Shown: positions 1 through 6,949 of the stretch, piece by piece
Numbering within the stretch: the first letter of the stretch is position 1
Layout of the letters: every line of letters starts with the position of its first letter
NCBI RefSeq assembly: GCF_019802345.1
Contig: NZ_JAINDZ010000044.1
Coordinates: 1 to 34,667 of the forward strand
DNA length: 34,667 bases
Direction of reading: 5' to 3'
Source: Methylosinus sp. Sm6
GTDB taxonomy: Bacteria > Pseudomonadota > Alphaproteobacteria > Rhizobiales > Beijerinckiaceae
Made by a program: the position numbers and the translations under genes
Notes under the pieces: model-generated
Database searches by the model: none
What the model was told of the DNA's origin: nothing
The model's input: the letters and a program-made list of their open reading frames with translations, nothing else

Positions 1-292
1 CGGACCCACGCCAATACGAGATAATACTATGCCTATCTTGAACCGGACAGCCGTGGGCTCGTCCCGGCCATCCACGCTGTAACGCTGAGGTTTCCGGCAA
101 TTTTAGGCGCGGCGACGACGTTGCGGGGACAGTTCCGCGACTTGCCCAAGATGCAAATCCGACAGATCGCGGGCGCTTTCCCAAGATATCTCCGCGGCCT
201 GGCGTGGATGGCCGGGACAAGCCCGGCCATGACGGCGCTGTTCATTTCGAGATGTGTGCATGCGGTAGCCCTCACAGCGGGAGGGTCTATGC
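1..292. repeat. Intergenic DNA with two inverted copies of a Rhizobiales-type palindromic repeat
   Basis: This stretch holds no gene I can support. A repeat copy at 203-235 (core gcgtggatggccgggacaag) reappears inverted at 55-77 with one mismatch, so the two could fold into a long hairpin around a spacer of about 125 bases. The shadow translation gives MAGLVPAIHA, a peptide string known from a dispersed intergenic repeat common in Bradyrhizobium and relatives. The short open frames here are products of the repeat and not genes. The region lies directly downstream of cydA, where cydB would be expected. Confidence 0.7.
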
Positions 293-1855
293 TCAGGCGA
301 TCAGGATCGGCCGCTCCTCCAGGGCAGGCGTGCGCGGCTCCACCGGCGGGCCGAGCCGCACATATTTGAGGATCAGCGCCACATCGACGACGGCGAGCGC
401 GCTGTAGAACAGGACGAAGCCCAAAAGGCTCGCCAGCACATTATGCGCGGGCGCGTCGGAGACGCCGAGGAAGGTCGGCAGCACGCTGTCGATGATCCAG
501 GGCTGACGGCCATATTCCGCGACGATCCAGCCGAGCTCGGCGGCGATCCAGGGCAGCGGCAGGCTGTAGAGCGCAAGCCGCAGCAACCAGGGATTTTGCC
601 GCAGCCGCCGCCGGCTGGCGACGAAGAAGGCCGCGCCGAACAGGAAGATGAAATAGAAGCCGAGCGCCACCATGATGCGGAAGGTCCAGAACAACACCGG
701 CACATTGGGGATGGTCGAGAGCGCCGCCTGGCGGATCTGCTCGTCGGTCGCATTCTCGATGTCGGGCCGGATCTGCTTCAGCAGCAGCGAATGGCCGAGG
801 TCCTTGAACGAGCCCGTCAGCATCGGCGGGATCGGCGCATCGGGTCCGTCCGGGCGCGCCGTGAGCCATTCATAGGCGGGCAGCCCGTCGCGGATTTTCG
901 TCTCGGACCGAGCCACGAGGTCCTTGATGCCCTCGACCGGCGTGTCCAGCGAGCGCGTGGCGATGAGGCCGAGGAGATAGGGAACCTCCACCTTGAAGCG
1001 CGTCGTCTGCGTCTCGAGGTCGGGAATGCCGACCAGGGTGAAGGAGGCCGGCGGCGGCTCCGTCTCCCACATGGCCTCGATCGCCGCGATCTTCATCTTC
1101 TGGCTGAAGCTCGCCGTATATCCGCTCTCGTCGCCGAGCACGACGACCGAGAGCGCCGAAGCGAGGCCGAAGCTCGCCGCCACATTGGCGGAGCGGCGCG
1201 CGAGATCGCGGTGCTGGCGCTGAAAGAGCAGGTAATAGGCCGAGATCGACAGCACGAACATCGCGCCGGTCACATAGCCCGCGCTGACCGTATGCACGAA
1301 TTTCGACTGCGCCACGGGATTGAAGAACACTTCCGAGAAGGAGGTGAGCTCCATGCGCATCGTCTGCGGATTGAAGGCGGAGCCGACCGGATATTGCATC
1401 CAGGAATTGGCGATCAAAATCCACAGCGCCGAGAAATTGGCGCCGAGCGCCACGAGCCAGGTGACGACGAGATGGCCGACCCTGCTCAAGAGATTCCAGC
1501 CGAAGAAGAACAGGCCGACGAAGGACGCCTCGAGAAAGAAGGCCATCAGCCCTTCGATGGCGAGCGGCGCGCCGAAGATGTCGCCGACATAATGGGAGTA
1601 ATAGGCCCAATTGGTTCCGAACTGGAATTCCATGGTGACGCCGGTGGCGACGCCCATCGCGAAATTAATGCCGAACAGCACGCCCCAGAACTTCACCGCG
1701 TCGCGCCACGCCGTGCGGCCGGTCATCACATAGACGCTCTCCATGATGGCGAGGATCAGCGACAGTCCGAGCGTGAGGGGAACGAAAAGGAAGTGATAGA
1801 GCGCCGTGAGCGCGAATTGCAGCCTGGACAGAGTCACCACGTCGAGATCGAACAT
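293..1855 (-). CDS. cydA: Cytochrome bd ubiquinol oxidase subunit I
   Basis: Subunit I of the cytochrome bd quinol oxidase, an inner-membrane enzyme that oxidises ubiquinol and reduces O2 to water with high oxygen affinity. The 520-residue length matches E. coli CydA. Counterparts of the haem ligands are visible: H21, E101 and E109 near the N-terminus, H188 in KFVHTVSAGYVTG, and M395 in WTFRIMVALG. The quinol loop after GDESGY (241-246) is long, so this is the E. coli-like L-type and not a short-loop cyanide-insensitive oxidase. Two ATGs lie in tandem; the second (1855) is chosen because GAGGAG sits six bases before it and the protein then begins like E. coli CydA. A CydP-like gene lies 31 bases upstream. 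No cydB follows before the window edge. Confidence 0.96.
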   Translation of the reverse strand: MFDLDVVTLSRLQFALTALYHFLFVPLTLGLSLILAIMESVYVMTGRTAWRDAVKFWGVLFGINFAMGVATGVTMEFQFGTNWAYYSHYVGDIFGAPLAIEGLMAFFLEASFVGLFFFGWNLLSRVGHLVVTWLVALGANFSALWILIANSWMQYPVGSAFNPQTMRMELTSFSEVFFNPVAQSKFVHTVSAGYVTGAMFVLSISAYYLLFQRQHRDLARRSANVAASFGLASALSVVVLGDESGYTASFSQKMKIAAIEAMWETEPPPASFTLVGIPDLETQTTRFKVEVPYLLGLIATRSLDTPVEGIKDLVARSETKIRDGLPAYEWLTARPDGPDAPIPPMLTGSFKDLGHSLLLKQIRPDIENATDEQIRQAALSTIPNVPVLFWTFRIMVALGFYFIFLFGAAFFVASRRRLRQNPWLLRLALYSLPLPWIAAELGWIVAEYGRQPWIIDSVLPTFLGVSDAPAHNVLASLLGFVLFYSALAVVDVALILKYVRLGPPVEPRTPALEERPILIA

Positions 1856-1886
1856 CATGCGCTCCTCGAGAGAAACTCCGAACGAA

Positions 1887-2051
1887 TCAGCGCGGCGGCA
1901 GGGCGTCGCCGGCGAGCTTCTGCGCCATGGCGGCCGGCGTGAGATGCGGCCGGTCGGAAGCGCTGAAGAAAGCGAAATAGAGCAGGGCGAGCGCGGCGAT
2001 CTTCGCCAGCAGCGCAAGAGAGATTTCCCGCCACGGTGGATCGATCGTCAC
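1887..2051 (-). CDS. CydP-like small membrane protein upstream of cydA
   Basis: A 54-residue protein starting at GTG with GGAGG five to six bases upstream. It has a short amphipathic start (TIDPPWREISL), one hydrophobic helix (about residues 11-31) and a polar C-terminal tail ending LAGDALPPR. It ends 31 bases before cydA and is surely co-transcribed with it. Size, topology and position match the family annotated as the putative cytochrome oxidase small subunit CydP, which lies upstream of cydA in many proteobacteria. The role, an accessory bd-oxidase subunit or assembly factor, is inferred from context. It is not CydX, which normally follows cydB. Confidence 0.72.
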   Translation of the reverse strand: MTIDPPWREISLALLAKIAALALLYFAFFSASDRPHLTPAAMAQKLAGDALPPR

Positions 2052-2286
2052 TCTGCCTCCTTCGGATGCGCCGCCACGAACCGCGCGCGGCTCCGGTCGT
2101 GGCTGCGATCCTATTCGCGATTCGCTCCGGCTTCATGACCGAAAAAGTCCTGAGCGCGCTTCGCGGGCGACCTTCGAGTCGCGCTATTCGAAACATATTG
2201 CGGCGCCGAAAGAAAGCCGAACCATGGCGCTGCGCCGCTTTGTCGCTGGCTCGGACGCGGCTGCGCGGCCGGCCCGCGATCTTTTC

Positions 2287-2315
2287 TTGACTTCGAGCGT
2301 CGGCTGCCCTATTCG
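2287..2315 (+). promoter_or_regulatory. Candidate sigma-70 promoter of tRNA-Asp
   Basis: TTGACT (2287-2292) and TATTCG (2310-2315) are separated by exactly 17 bases. The GC-rich segment after the -10 fits a stringently controlled stable-RNA promoter. The predicted start lies about 30 bases before the tRNA. The 2052-2286 stretch between this promoter and the CydP-like gene shows nothing I can identify, including no FNR-type box. Confidence 0.6.
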
Positions 2316-2351
2316 GCGCCTCTCGCTGATGTTCTACGGAGCGTCGCCTGC

Positions 2352-2428
<77 letters not shown>

Positions 2429-2431
2429 GAT

Positions 2432-2461
2432 AAATCATTCTCGCGCAAATCATTCTCGCGC
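2432..2461 (+). repeat. Perfect 15-bp tandem duplication after tRNA-Asp
   Basis: AAATCATTCTCGCGC occurs at 2432-2446 and again, identically and without a gap, at 2447-2461, four bases past the tRNA CCA end. It may be a slippage product or a scar. No integrase gene is nearby. Confidence 0.85.
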
Positions 2462-2517
2462 TGGACGCGGAAGCGGAGCCGCGCCATATTGAGGGCGCAT
2501 CCCGCGAGAGAAAAGCC

Positions 2518-2814
2518 GTGACCGCTGTCGCCTTCGACACCTTGAAGTTCGTGCGAAAGCTCGAGGCCGGAGGCTTCACGCAATCGCAAGCTTCGGCCGC
2601 AGCCGAAGCCTTCGCCGAGGCCACTGGCCAGGAACTGGCCACGAAATCCGATCTGCGCGAGGTCGAAACGCGCCTGGAAGCGAAAATTGCCGACATCCGC
2701 TCGGACATTCGCGAGCTGGAATTACGAATGACGATCAAGCTCGGCGGGCTGATCGTCGTCGCCGTCGGCGCGCTCCTCGCCGCCATCCGCTATCTTCCCG
2801 CCGGCGTCCGCTGA
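2518..2814 (+). CDS. DUF1640-like coiled-coil membrane protein (copy 1)
   Basis: A 98-residue protein starting at GTG with GAGAG about eight bases upstream. An N-terminal helical part (FDTLKFVRKLEAGGFTQSQA) leads into a charged heptad-rich coiled coil (about residues 40-72), and one C-terminal membrane helix follows (about 74-92). This layout fits the DUF1640/CCDC90-like family, whose bacterial members have no firm function. The next gene is a diverged paralogue in tandem. I assign no function. Confidence 0.75.
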   Translation: MTAVAFDTLKFVRKLEAGGFTQSQASAAAEAFAEATGQELATKSDLREVETRLEAKIADIRSDIRELELRMTIKLGGLIVVAVGALLAAIRYLPAGVR

Positions 2815-2852
2815 GGCCGTCGATTGATTCCGGCCCGGTCTGCGCCTATCCT

Positions 2853-3128
2853 ATGGGCATGACAGCGCCCGTCATCACCTTCGATCGCCTCGCCTATATC
2901 GACCGGCTGAAAGAGGCCGGCTTCGACGACAAGCAGGCCCGCGCTCAGGCGGACGCGCTCGACGCGGCGCTACGCGACTCGGTCGCCACTAAAGCGGATC
3001 TGAAGGAATTGGCCGGCGAGCTTCGCACCGAAATGGCCAATCTGAAGGTCGATATTCTCCGCTGGCTCGTCGTGACGCAGATCGCGCTCGGCGGCGTGAT
3101 CCTCGCCGCTGTCAAATTCGTGAAGTGA
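2853..3128 (+). CDS. DUF1640-like coiled-coil membrane protein (copy 2)
   Basis: A 91-residue paralogue of the gene 38 bases upstream. It shares the order FDRLAYIDRLKEAGFDDKQA, then an ATKADLKELAGELRTEM coiled coil (copy 1 has ATKSDLREVETRLEAKI), then a C-terminal membrane helix (about 70-88). Two starts are possible, ATG 2853 or ATG 2859, and neither has a strong ribosome binding site. The pair probably arose by local duplication and may form a hetero-oligomer; function unknown. Confidence 0.75.
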   Translation: MGMTAPVITFDRLAYIDRLKEAGFDDKQARAQADALDAALRDSVATKADLKELAGELRTEMANLKVDILRWLVVTQIALGGVILAAVKFVK

Positions 3129-3159
3129 ACCGCCCGCGAAGCGCGCCGCCGCCCGGACC

Positions 3160-5367
3160 TCAGGCGGCTTTCGTCTGCGCTGCGAATTTGCCGTAGAAGC
3201 TCTGTCCCTTCTCCGCCATCTCGCGCAGCCCGCGCGGCGGCGCAAAACGCTCGCCGAATTTCGCCGCGAACGCATCGCAGATCGCGACGAAAGCCGCCGC
3301 GCCGAGCCCGTCGATGTAGGAGAGCGTGCCGCCCGTGAAGGGCGCGAAGCCGAAGCCGAGGATCGAGCCGACATCCGCCTCGCGCGGATCGTCGACGACG
3401 CCCTCGAACAATGTGCGCGCCGCCTCCACCGCCTGCACCACGAGCAGACGCTGCTTCAGCTCCTCCACGTCGATCGTGTCGGGATCGAGCGGCGTGTCCG
3501 CGAGCGCCGAGAGGCCCGGCCACAGGCTCTTCTTGCCGACGGCGGGATAGTCATAAAATCCCTTGCCGTTCTTGCGGCCGAGGCGCCCCTCCTGCTCCAC
3601 CATGAAATGCAGCACGCGCTCCTGCGTCGGATCGACGGCGGCCTCGCCGAGATCCTTCTTGGTCGCGAGATGAATCTTCCAGGCGAGATCGAGCGCGATC
3701 TCGTCATTGAGCGACAGCGGGCCGACCGGCATGCCCGCCATGCGCGCCGCAGTCTCGATCATCGCCGCCGGCACGCCCTCGGTGAGCATGATGTGCCCTT
3801 CGCGCACGAAGTTCAGCACGCAGCGATTGGCGTAGAAGCCACGCGAATCATTGACGACGATCGGCGTTTTCTTCAACAGGCGCACATAGTCCAGCGCCGT
3901 CGCCACCGCGCGGTCGCTGGTCTTCTTGCCGCGAATGATCTCGACGAGCAGCATCTTCTCGACCGGCGAGAAGAAATGAATGCCGACGAAATTTTCGGGC
4001 TTCAGCGAGGTTTCGGCGAGCGAGCTGATCGGCAGCGTCGACGTGTTCGATGCGAAGATCACATCGGGACCGACGACGGCTTGCGCCTTCTTCGTCGCCT
4101 CGGCCTTGACGCCACGCTCCTCGAACACCGCCTCGACGATGAGATCCGCGCCTTTCAGCTGCTCGTAATCCGCGGTCGCGGTGATGCGCGCGAGCAGCGC
4201 CTCCTTGTCGGCGGCAGTGGCGCGGCCGCGCGACACCTGGCCCGAGACGAGCTTGTCGATGACGCTCTTGCCCTTGTCGGCGCTCTCCTGATCGCGATCG
4301 ATCAGCGCCACCTCGAGTCCGGCGAGCGCGCTGACATAAGCGACGCCGGCGCCCATGAAGCCGGCGCCGAGCACGCCGATCTTCCTGAATTTCGCTTGCG
4401 GAATCTCCTTGGGCCGATGCGCGCCCTTCTCCAATTCGCCCTTGGACAGGAACAGCGAGCGGATCATCGCCGCCGCCTGACGCGAGCGCAGAATATGCGC
4501 GAACCAGCGCGCCTCGACGCGCAGGCCGAGATCGAAGGGCAGCTGCAGCCCCTCGAAGACGCTGTGCAGAATGGCCTTCGCCGCCGGATAATTGTCGAAG
4601 GTCTCGCGGCGATAGATGGCGTTGGCGGCCGGCCATACCATCATGCCGCCCGGCGAATAGACGCGGCCCGACGGCGGCTTGAAGCCCTCGACGTCCCATG
4701 GCGCCTGCGCCTTGCCGCCGTTCACGATCCAGGCTTTTGCACGCGCGACGATCTCGTCCTCGGGAGCCAGCTCGTGCACGAGGCCGGCGGCTTTGGCTTT
4801 GGCCGGCTTCAGCTGCTCTCCTTTGAACAGCATCTGCAGAGCGTCGCCGGTCTGCATCAGCCGCGCGACGCGCTGCGTGCCGCCGGCGCCGGGGAAAAGC
4901 CCCACCTTGATCTCGGGCAGGCCGACGCGCGTCTTCTCGCTATCGGCGAGCACGCGGTGATGGCAGGCGAGCGCGAGCTCGAAAGCGCCGCCGAGGCAGG
5001 TTCCGCGTATCGCGATGGCGAAGGGCTTTCCGCAGGTCTCGAGCTTGCGATAGAGCAGCGAGAGCCGCCGCGCGCCCTCGAAGAACTCCTTCATCGCCTC
5101 GTCTTCGCCGCGCTCGCGCGCCGCCTTCGCGTAATCGGCCGCGCTCTTCTGCAGCATGGAGAGGTCGGCTCCGCCGGAGAAGGCCGATTTGCCGGATGCG
5201 ATCACGCAGCCCTTGATGTCGGCGTCGCTCGCGACCTTGTCGACGACTTTTTCGAGCTCGTCCATCACCTCATAGGTGATGACGTTCATCGAACGCTCGG
5301 GCATGTCCCAAATGAGCATGGCGACGCCGTCGGCGCCGGTCTCGAAACGGAAGTTTTGCAGGTTCAT
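3160..5367 (-). CDS. fadJ: FadJ-type enoyl-CoA hydratase / 3-hydroxyacyl-CoA dehydrogenase
   Basis: A 735-residue bifunctional beta-oxidation enzyme. It hydrates trans-2-enoyl-CoA and oxidises the L-3-hydroxyacyl-CoA with NAD+. The N-terminal crotonase domain (about 1-300) has the oxyanion segment SGGADLSML (64-72) and catalytic glutamates E130 and E152 (GLPEIKVGLFPGAGGTQR). The dehydrogenase part begins with the Rossmann motif GVLGAGFMG (331-339), followed by E412 in VEAVFEE and the catalytic His464 in GIHFFSPV, then two C-terminal helical domains. GGGAG-like bases precede the ATG. It is the last gene of a minus-strand set after acyl-CoA dehydrogenase and thiolase. The partner thiolase is the upstream gene, separated by a repeat element. 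The symbol could equally be fadB. Confidence 0.93.
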   Translation of the reverse strand: MNLQNFRFETGADGVAMLIWDMPERSMNVITYEVMDELEKVVDKVASDADIKGCVIASGKSAFSGGADLSMLQKSAADYAKAARERGEDEAMKEFFEGARRLSLLYRKLETCGKPFAIAIRGTCLGGAFELALACHHRVLADSEKTRVGLPEIKVGLFPGAGGTQRVARLMQTGDALQMLFKGEQLKPAKAKAAGLVHELAPEDEIVARAKAWIVNGGKAQAPWDVEGFKPPSGRVYSPGGMMVWPAANAIYRRETFDNYPAAKAILHSVFEGLQLPFDLGLRVEARWFAHILRSRQAAAMIRSLFLSKGELEKGAHRPKEIPQAKFRKIGVLGAGFMGAGVAYVSALAGLEVALIDRDQESADKGKSVIDKLVSGQVSRGRATAADKEALLARITATADYEQLKGADLIVEAVFEERGVKAEATKKAQAVVGPDVIFASNTSTLPISSLAETSLKPENFVGIHFFSPVEKMLLVEIIRGKKTSDRAVATALDYVRLLKKTPIVVNDSRGFYANRCVLNFVREGHIMLTEGVPAAMIETAARMAGMPVGPLSLNDEIALDLAWKIHLATKKDLGEAAVDPTQERVLHFMVEQEGRLGRKNGKGFYDYPAVGKKSLWPGLSALADTPLDPDTIDVEELKQRLLVVQAVEAARTLFEGVVDDPREADVGSILGFGFAPFTGGTLSYIDGLGAAAFVAICDAFAAKFGERFAPPRGLREMAEKGQSFYGKFAAQTKAA

Positions 5368-5496
5368 GGGGCGCTCCCGGTGAATCGTCTCGAATGATCG
5401 AATTGCGCGTCGCCGCCGAATTTTTCTTCCTCACCCGGCTCGCTGTAGACGCTCGCTTGCGGCACGTGACGCTCCTGGCGTTCCGCCCTTTGCCAT

Positions 5497-5628
5497 CCTT
5501 CGAGACGCGCCCTTCGGGCGCTCCTCAGGATGAGGATTCCGGACAGTCGAACGGGACTTCGTTTCGACCGACTGAATTTTTACCAGTCCCCTCACCCTGA
5601 GGAGCGCCCGCAGGGCGCGTCTCGAAGG
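5497..5628. repeat. Large inverted-repeat element (HPEERP-type), between thiolase and fadJ
   Basis: Two 38-base arms, 5497-5534 and 5591-5628, are reverse complements of each other at 36 of 38 positions and enclose a 56-base spacer. Each arm also contains its own small palindrome (gcgcccttcgggcgc). Shadow translations give HPEERPxGASRR on both strands, a peptide string typical of a dispersed repeat in Rhizobiales genomes. It fills most of the 278-base gap between the thiolase and fadJ and would form a strong hairpin in a shared transcript. Confidence 0.85.
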
Positions 5629-5645
5629 GGGCTCCGCGCGCGCCG

Positions 5646-6854
5646 TCACACCCGCTCGATGATCGTCGCGGTTCCCATCCCCGCGCCGATGCACAGTGTC
5701 ACCAGAGCCACGCCCTTGCCGCTGCGCTCCAATTCGTCGAGCGCCGTGCCGATCAGCATGGCCCCGGTGGCGCCGAGCGGATGGCCGAGCGCGATGGCGC
5801 CGCCATTCACATTGACCTTGGCGTCGTCGAGCGAGAAGGCTTGCAGGAAGCGCAGCACCACCGCCGCAAAGGCTTCGTTCACCTCGACGAGATCGATGTC
5901 GGAAAAGCTCATGCCGGCCCTGGCCAAGAGCTTCTTCGTCACATCGATCGGCCCGGTCAGCATCAGCGCCGGCTCCGAGCCGATATTGGCGAAGGCGCGA
6001 ATTTTTGCGCGCGGAGTCAAGCCGGCCTTCTCACCGGCCTGCTTCGAGCCGAGCAGCACCGCCGCGGCGCCGTCGACAATGCCCGAGGAGTTGCCGGCGT
6101 GATGGACGTAATTGATCTTTTCTACATCCGGATGCGCCTGAATGGCGACGGCGTCGAAGCCCGCCTGCTCGGCGAGAAAGGCGAAGGCGGGCTTCAGCGC
6201 GCCGAGCGACTGCATGTCGGTCGACGGCCGCATATGCTCGTCGCGGTCGAGAATGGTGAGGCCGTTGACGTCCTTCACCGGAACGACCGATTTTGCGAAG
6301 CGCTTCTCGTCCCAGGCGCGCGCGGCGCGCTGCTGCGACTGCATCGCATAGGCGTCGACGTCATTGCGCGAGAAGCCGTATTTGGTCGCGATGAGATCGG
6401 CGGAGACGCCCTGCGGCATGAAATAAGAGGGGATGGCGATGGCCGGATCGACCGGCCAGGCGCCGCCCGAGGCGCCGATGCCGACGCGGCTCATGCTCTC
6501 GACGCCGCCGCCGATGGCGAGTTCGTGCTGGCCGGACATGATCTGCGCCGCGCCGAAATTCACCGCGTCGAGGCCGGAGGCGCAGAAGCGGTTGATCTGC
6601 ACGCCCGGCACTTCATGGCCATAGCCGGAGGCGATCGCCGCGGCGCGGGCGATGTCGCCGCCCGCCTCGCCGACGGGATCGACGCAGCCCAAAATCACAT
6701 CGTCGACCGGCGCGCCGTCCAAGCCATTACGCTGCTTCAGCGCGGAGAGCGCCGCGACGGCGAGGCCGAGGCTCGACACCTCGTGCAGCGAGCCGTTCGG
6801 CTTGCCGCGCCCGCGCGGCGTGCGCACGGCGTCGTAGATATAGGCTTCGGGCAT
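5646..6854 (-). CDS. fadA: Acetyl-CoA C-acyltransferase (thiolase)
   Basis: A 402-residue thiolase that cleaves 3-ketoacyl-CoA with CoA to acetyl-CoA and a shortened acyl-CoA (or runs the reverse acetoacetyl-CoA reaction). The nucleophile Cys91 is in [12 protein letters not shown], His358 in [10 protein letters not shown] and the acid/base Cys388 in TLCIGAGMG, so the catalytic triad is complete. It lies between acyl-CoA dehydrogenase and FadJ on the same strand, which favours the degradative beta-oxidation role over polyhydroxybutyrate synthesis. No PHB genes are nearby. The symbol (fadA or fadI) is by context. Confidence 0.93.
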   Translation of the reverse strand: MPEAYIYDAVRTPRGRGKPNGSLHEVSSLGLAVAALSALKQRNGLDGAPVDDVILGCVDPVGEAGGDIARAAAIASGYGHEVPGVQINRFCASGLDAVNFGAAQIMSGQHELAIGGGVESMSRVGIGASGGAWPVDPAIAIPSYFMPQGVSADLIATKYGFSRNDVDAYAMQSQQRAARAWDEKRFAKSVVPVKDVNGLTILDRDEHMRPSTDMQSLGALKPAFAFLAEQAGFDAVAIQAHPDVEKINYVHHAGNSSGIVDGAAAVLLGSKQAGEKAGLTPRAKIRAFANIGSEPALMLTGPIDVTKKLLARAGMSFSDIDLVEVNEAFAAVVLRFLQAFSLDDAKVNVNGGAIALGHPLGATGAMLIGTALDELERSGKGVALVTLCIGAGMGTATIIERV

Positions 6855-6872
6855 GAGCGGCTCCGTTGCTGG

Positions 6873-6945
6873 GCGAGTAGCGAGTAGCGAATAGCGAGTA
6901 GAAGTAACCCAATTGCTACTCGCTACTCGCTACTCGCTATTCGCT
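6873..6945. repeat. Long hairpin of TAGCGAG units between acyl-CoA dehydrogenase and thiolase
   Basis: The arms 6873-6901 and 6917-6945 are 29 bases each and complementary at 27 positions around a 15-base loop. They are built of iterated seven-base units (gagtagc / gctactc). The hairpin begins only four bases after the acyl-CoA dehydrogenase stop codon on the minus strand. Shadow translations contain SLFATRYSP, recurrent in Rhizobiales intergenic repeats. It may stabilise or attenuate the transcript between the two genes. Confidence 0.85.
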
Positions 6946-6949
6946 CTTT

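Noticed and set aside
443-1942. 499-codon plus-strand frame opposite cydA
   Set aside because: A shadow of cydA with no hydrophobic segments or motifs.
3607-5397. 596-codon plus-strand frame opposite fadJ
   Set aside because: Composition is typical of an antisense shadow (H/R/E/A-rich) and the minus-strand frame has complete catalytic motifs.
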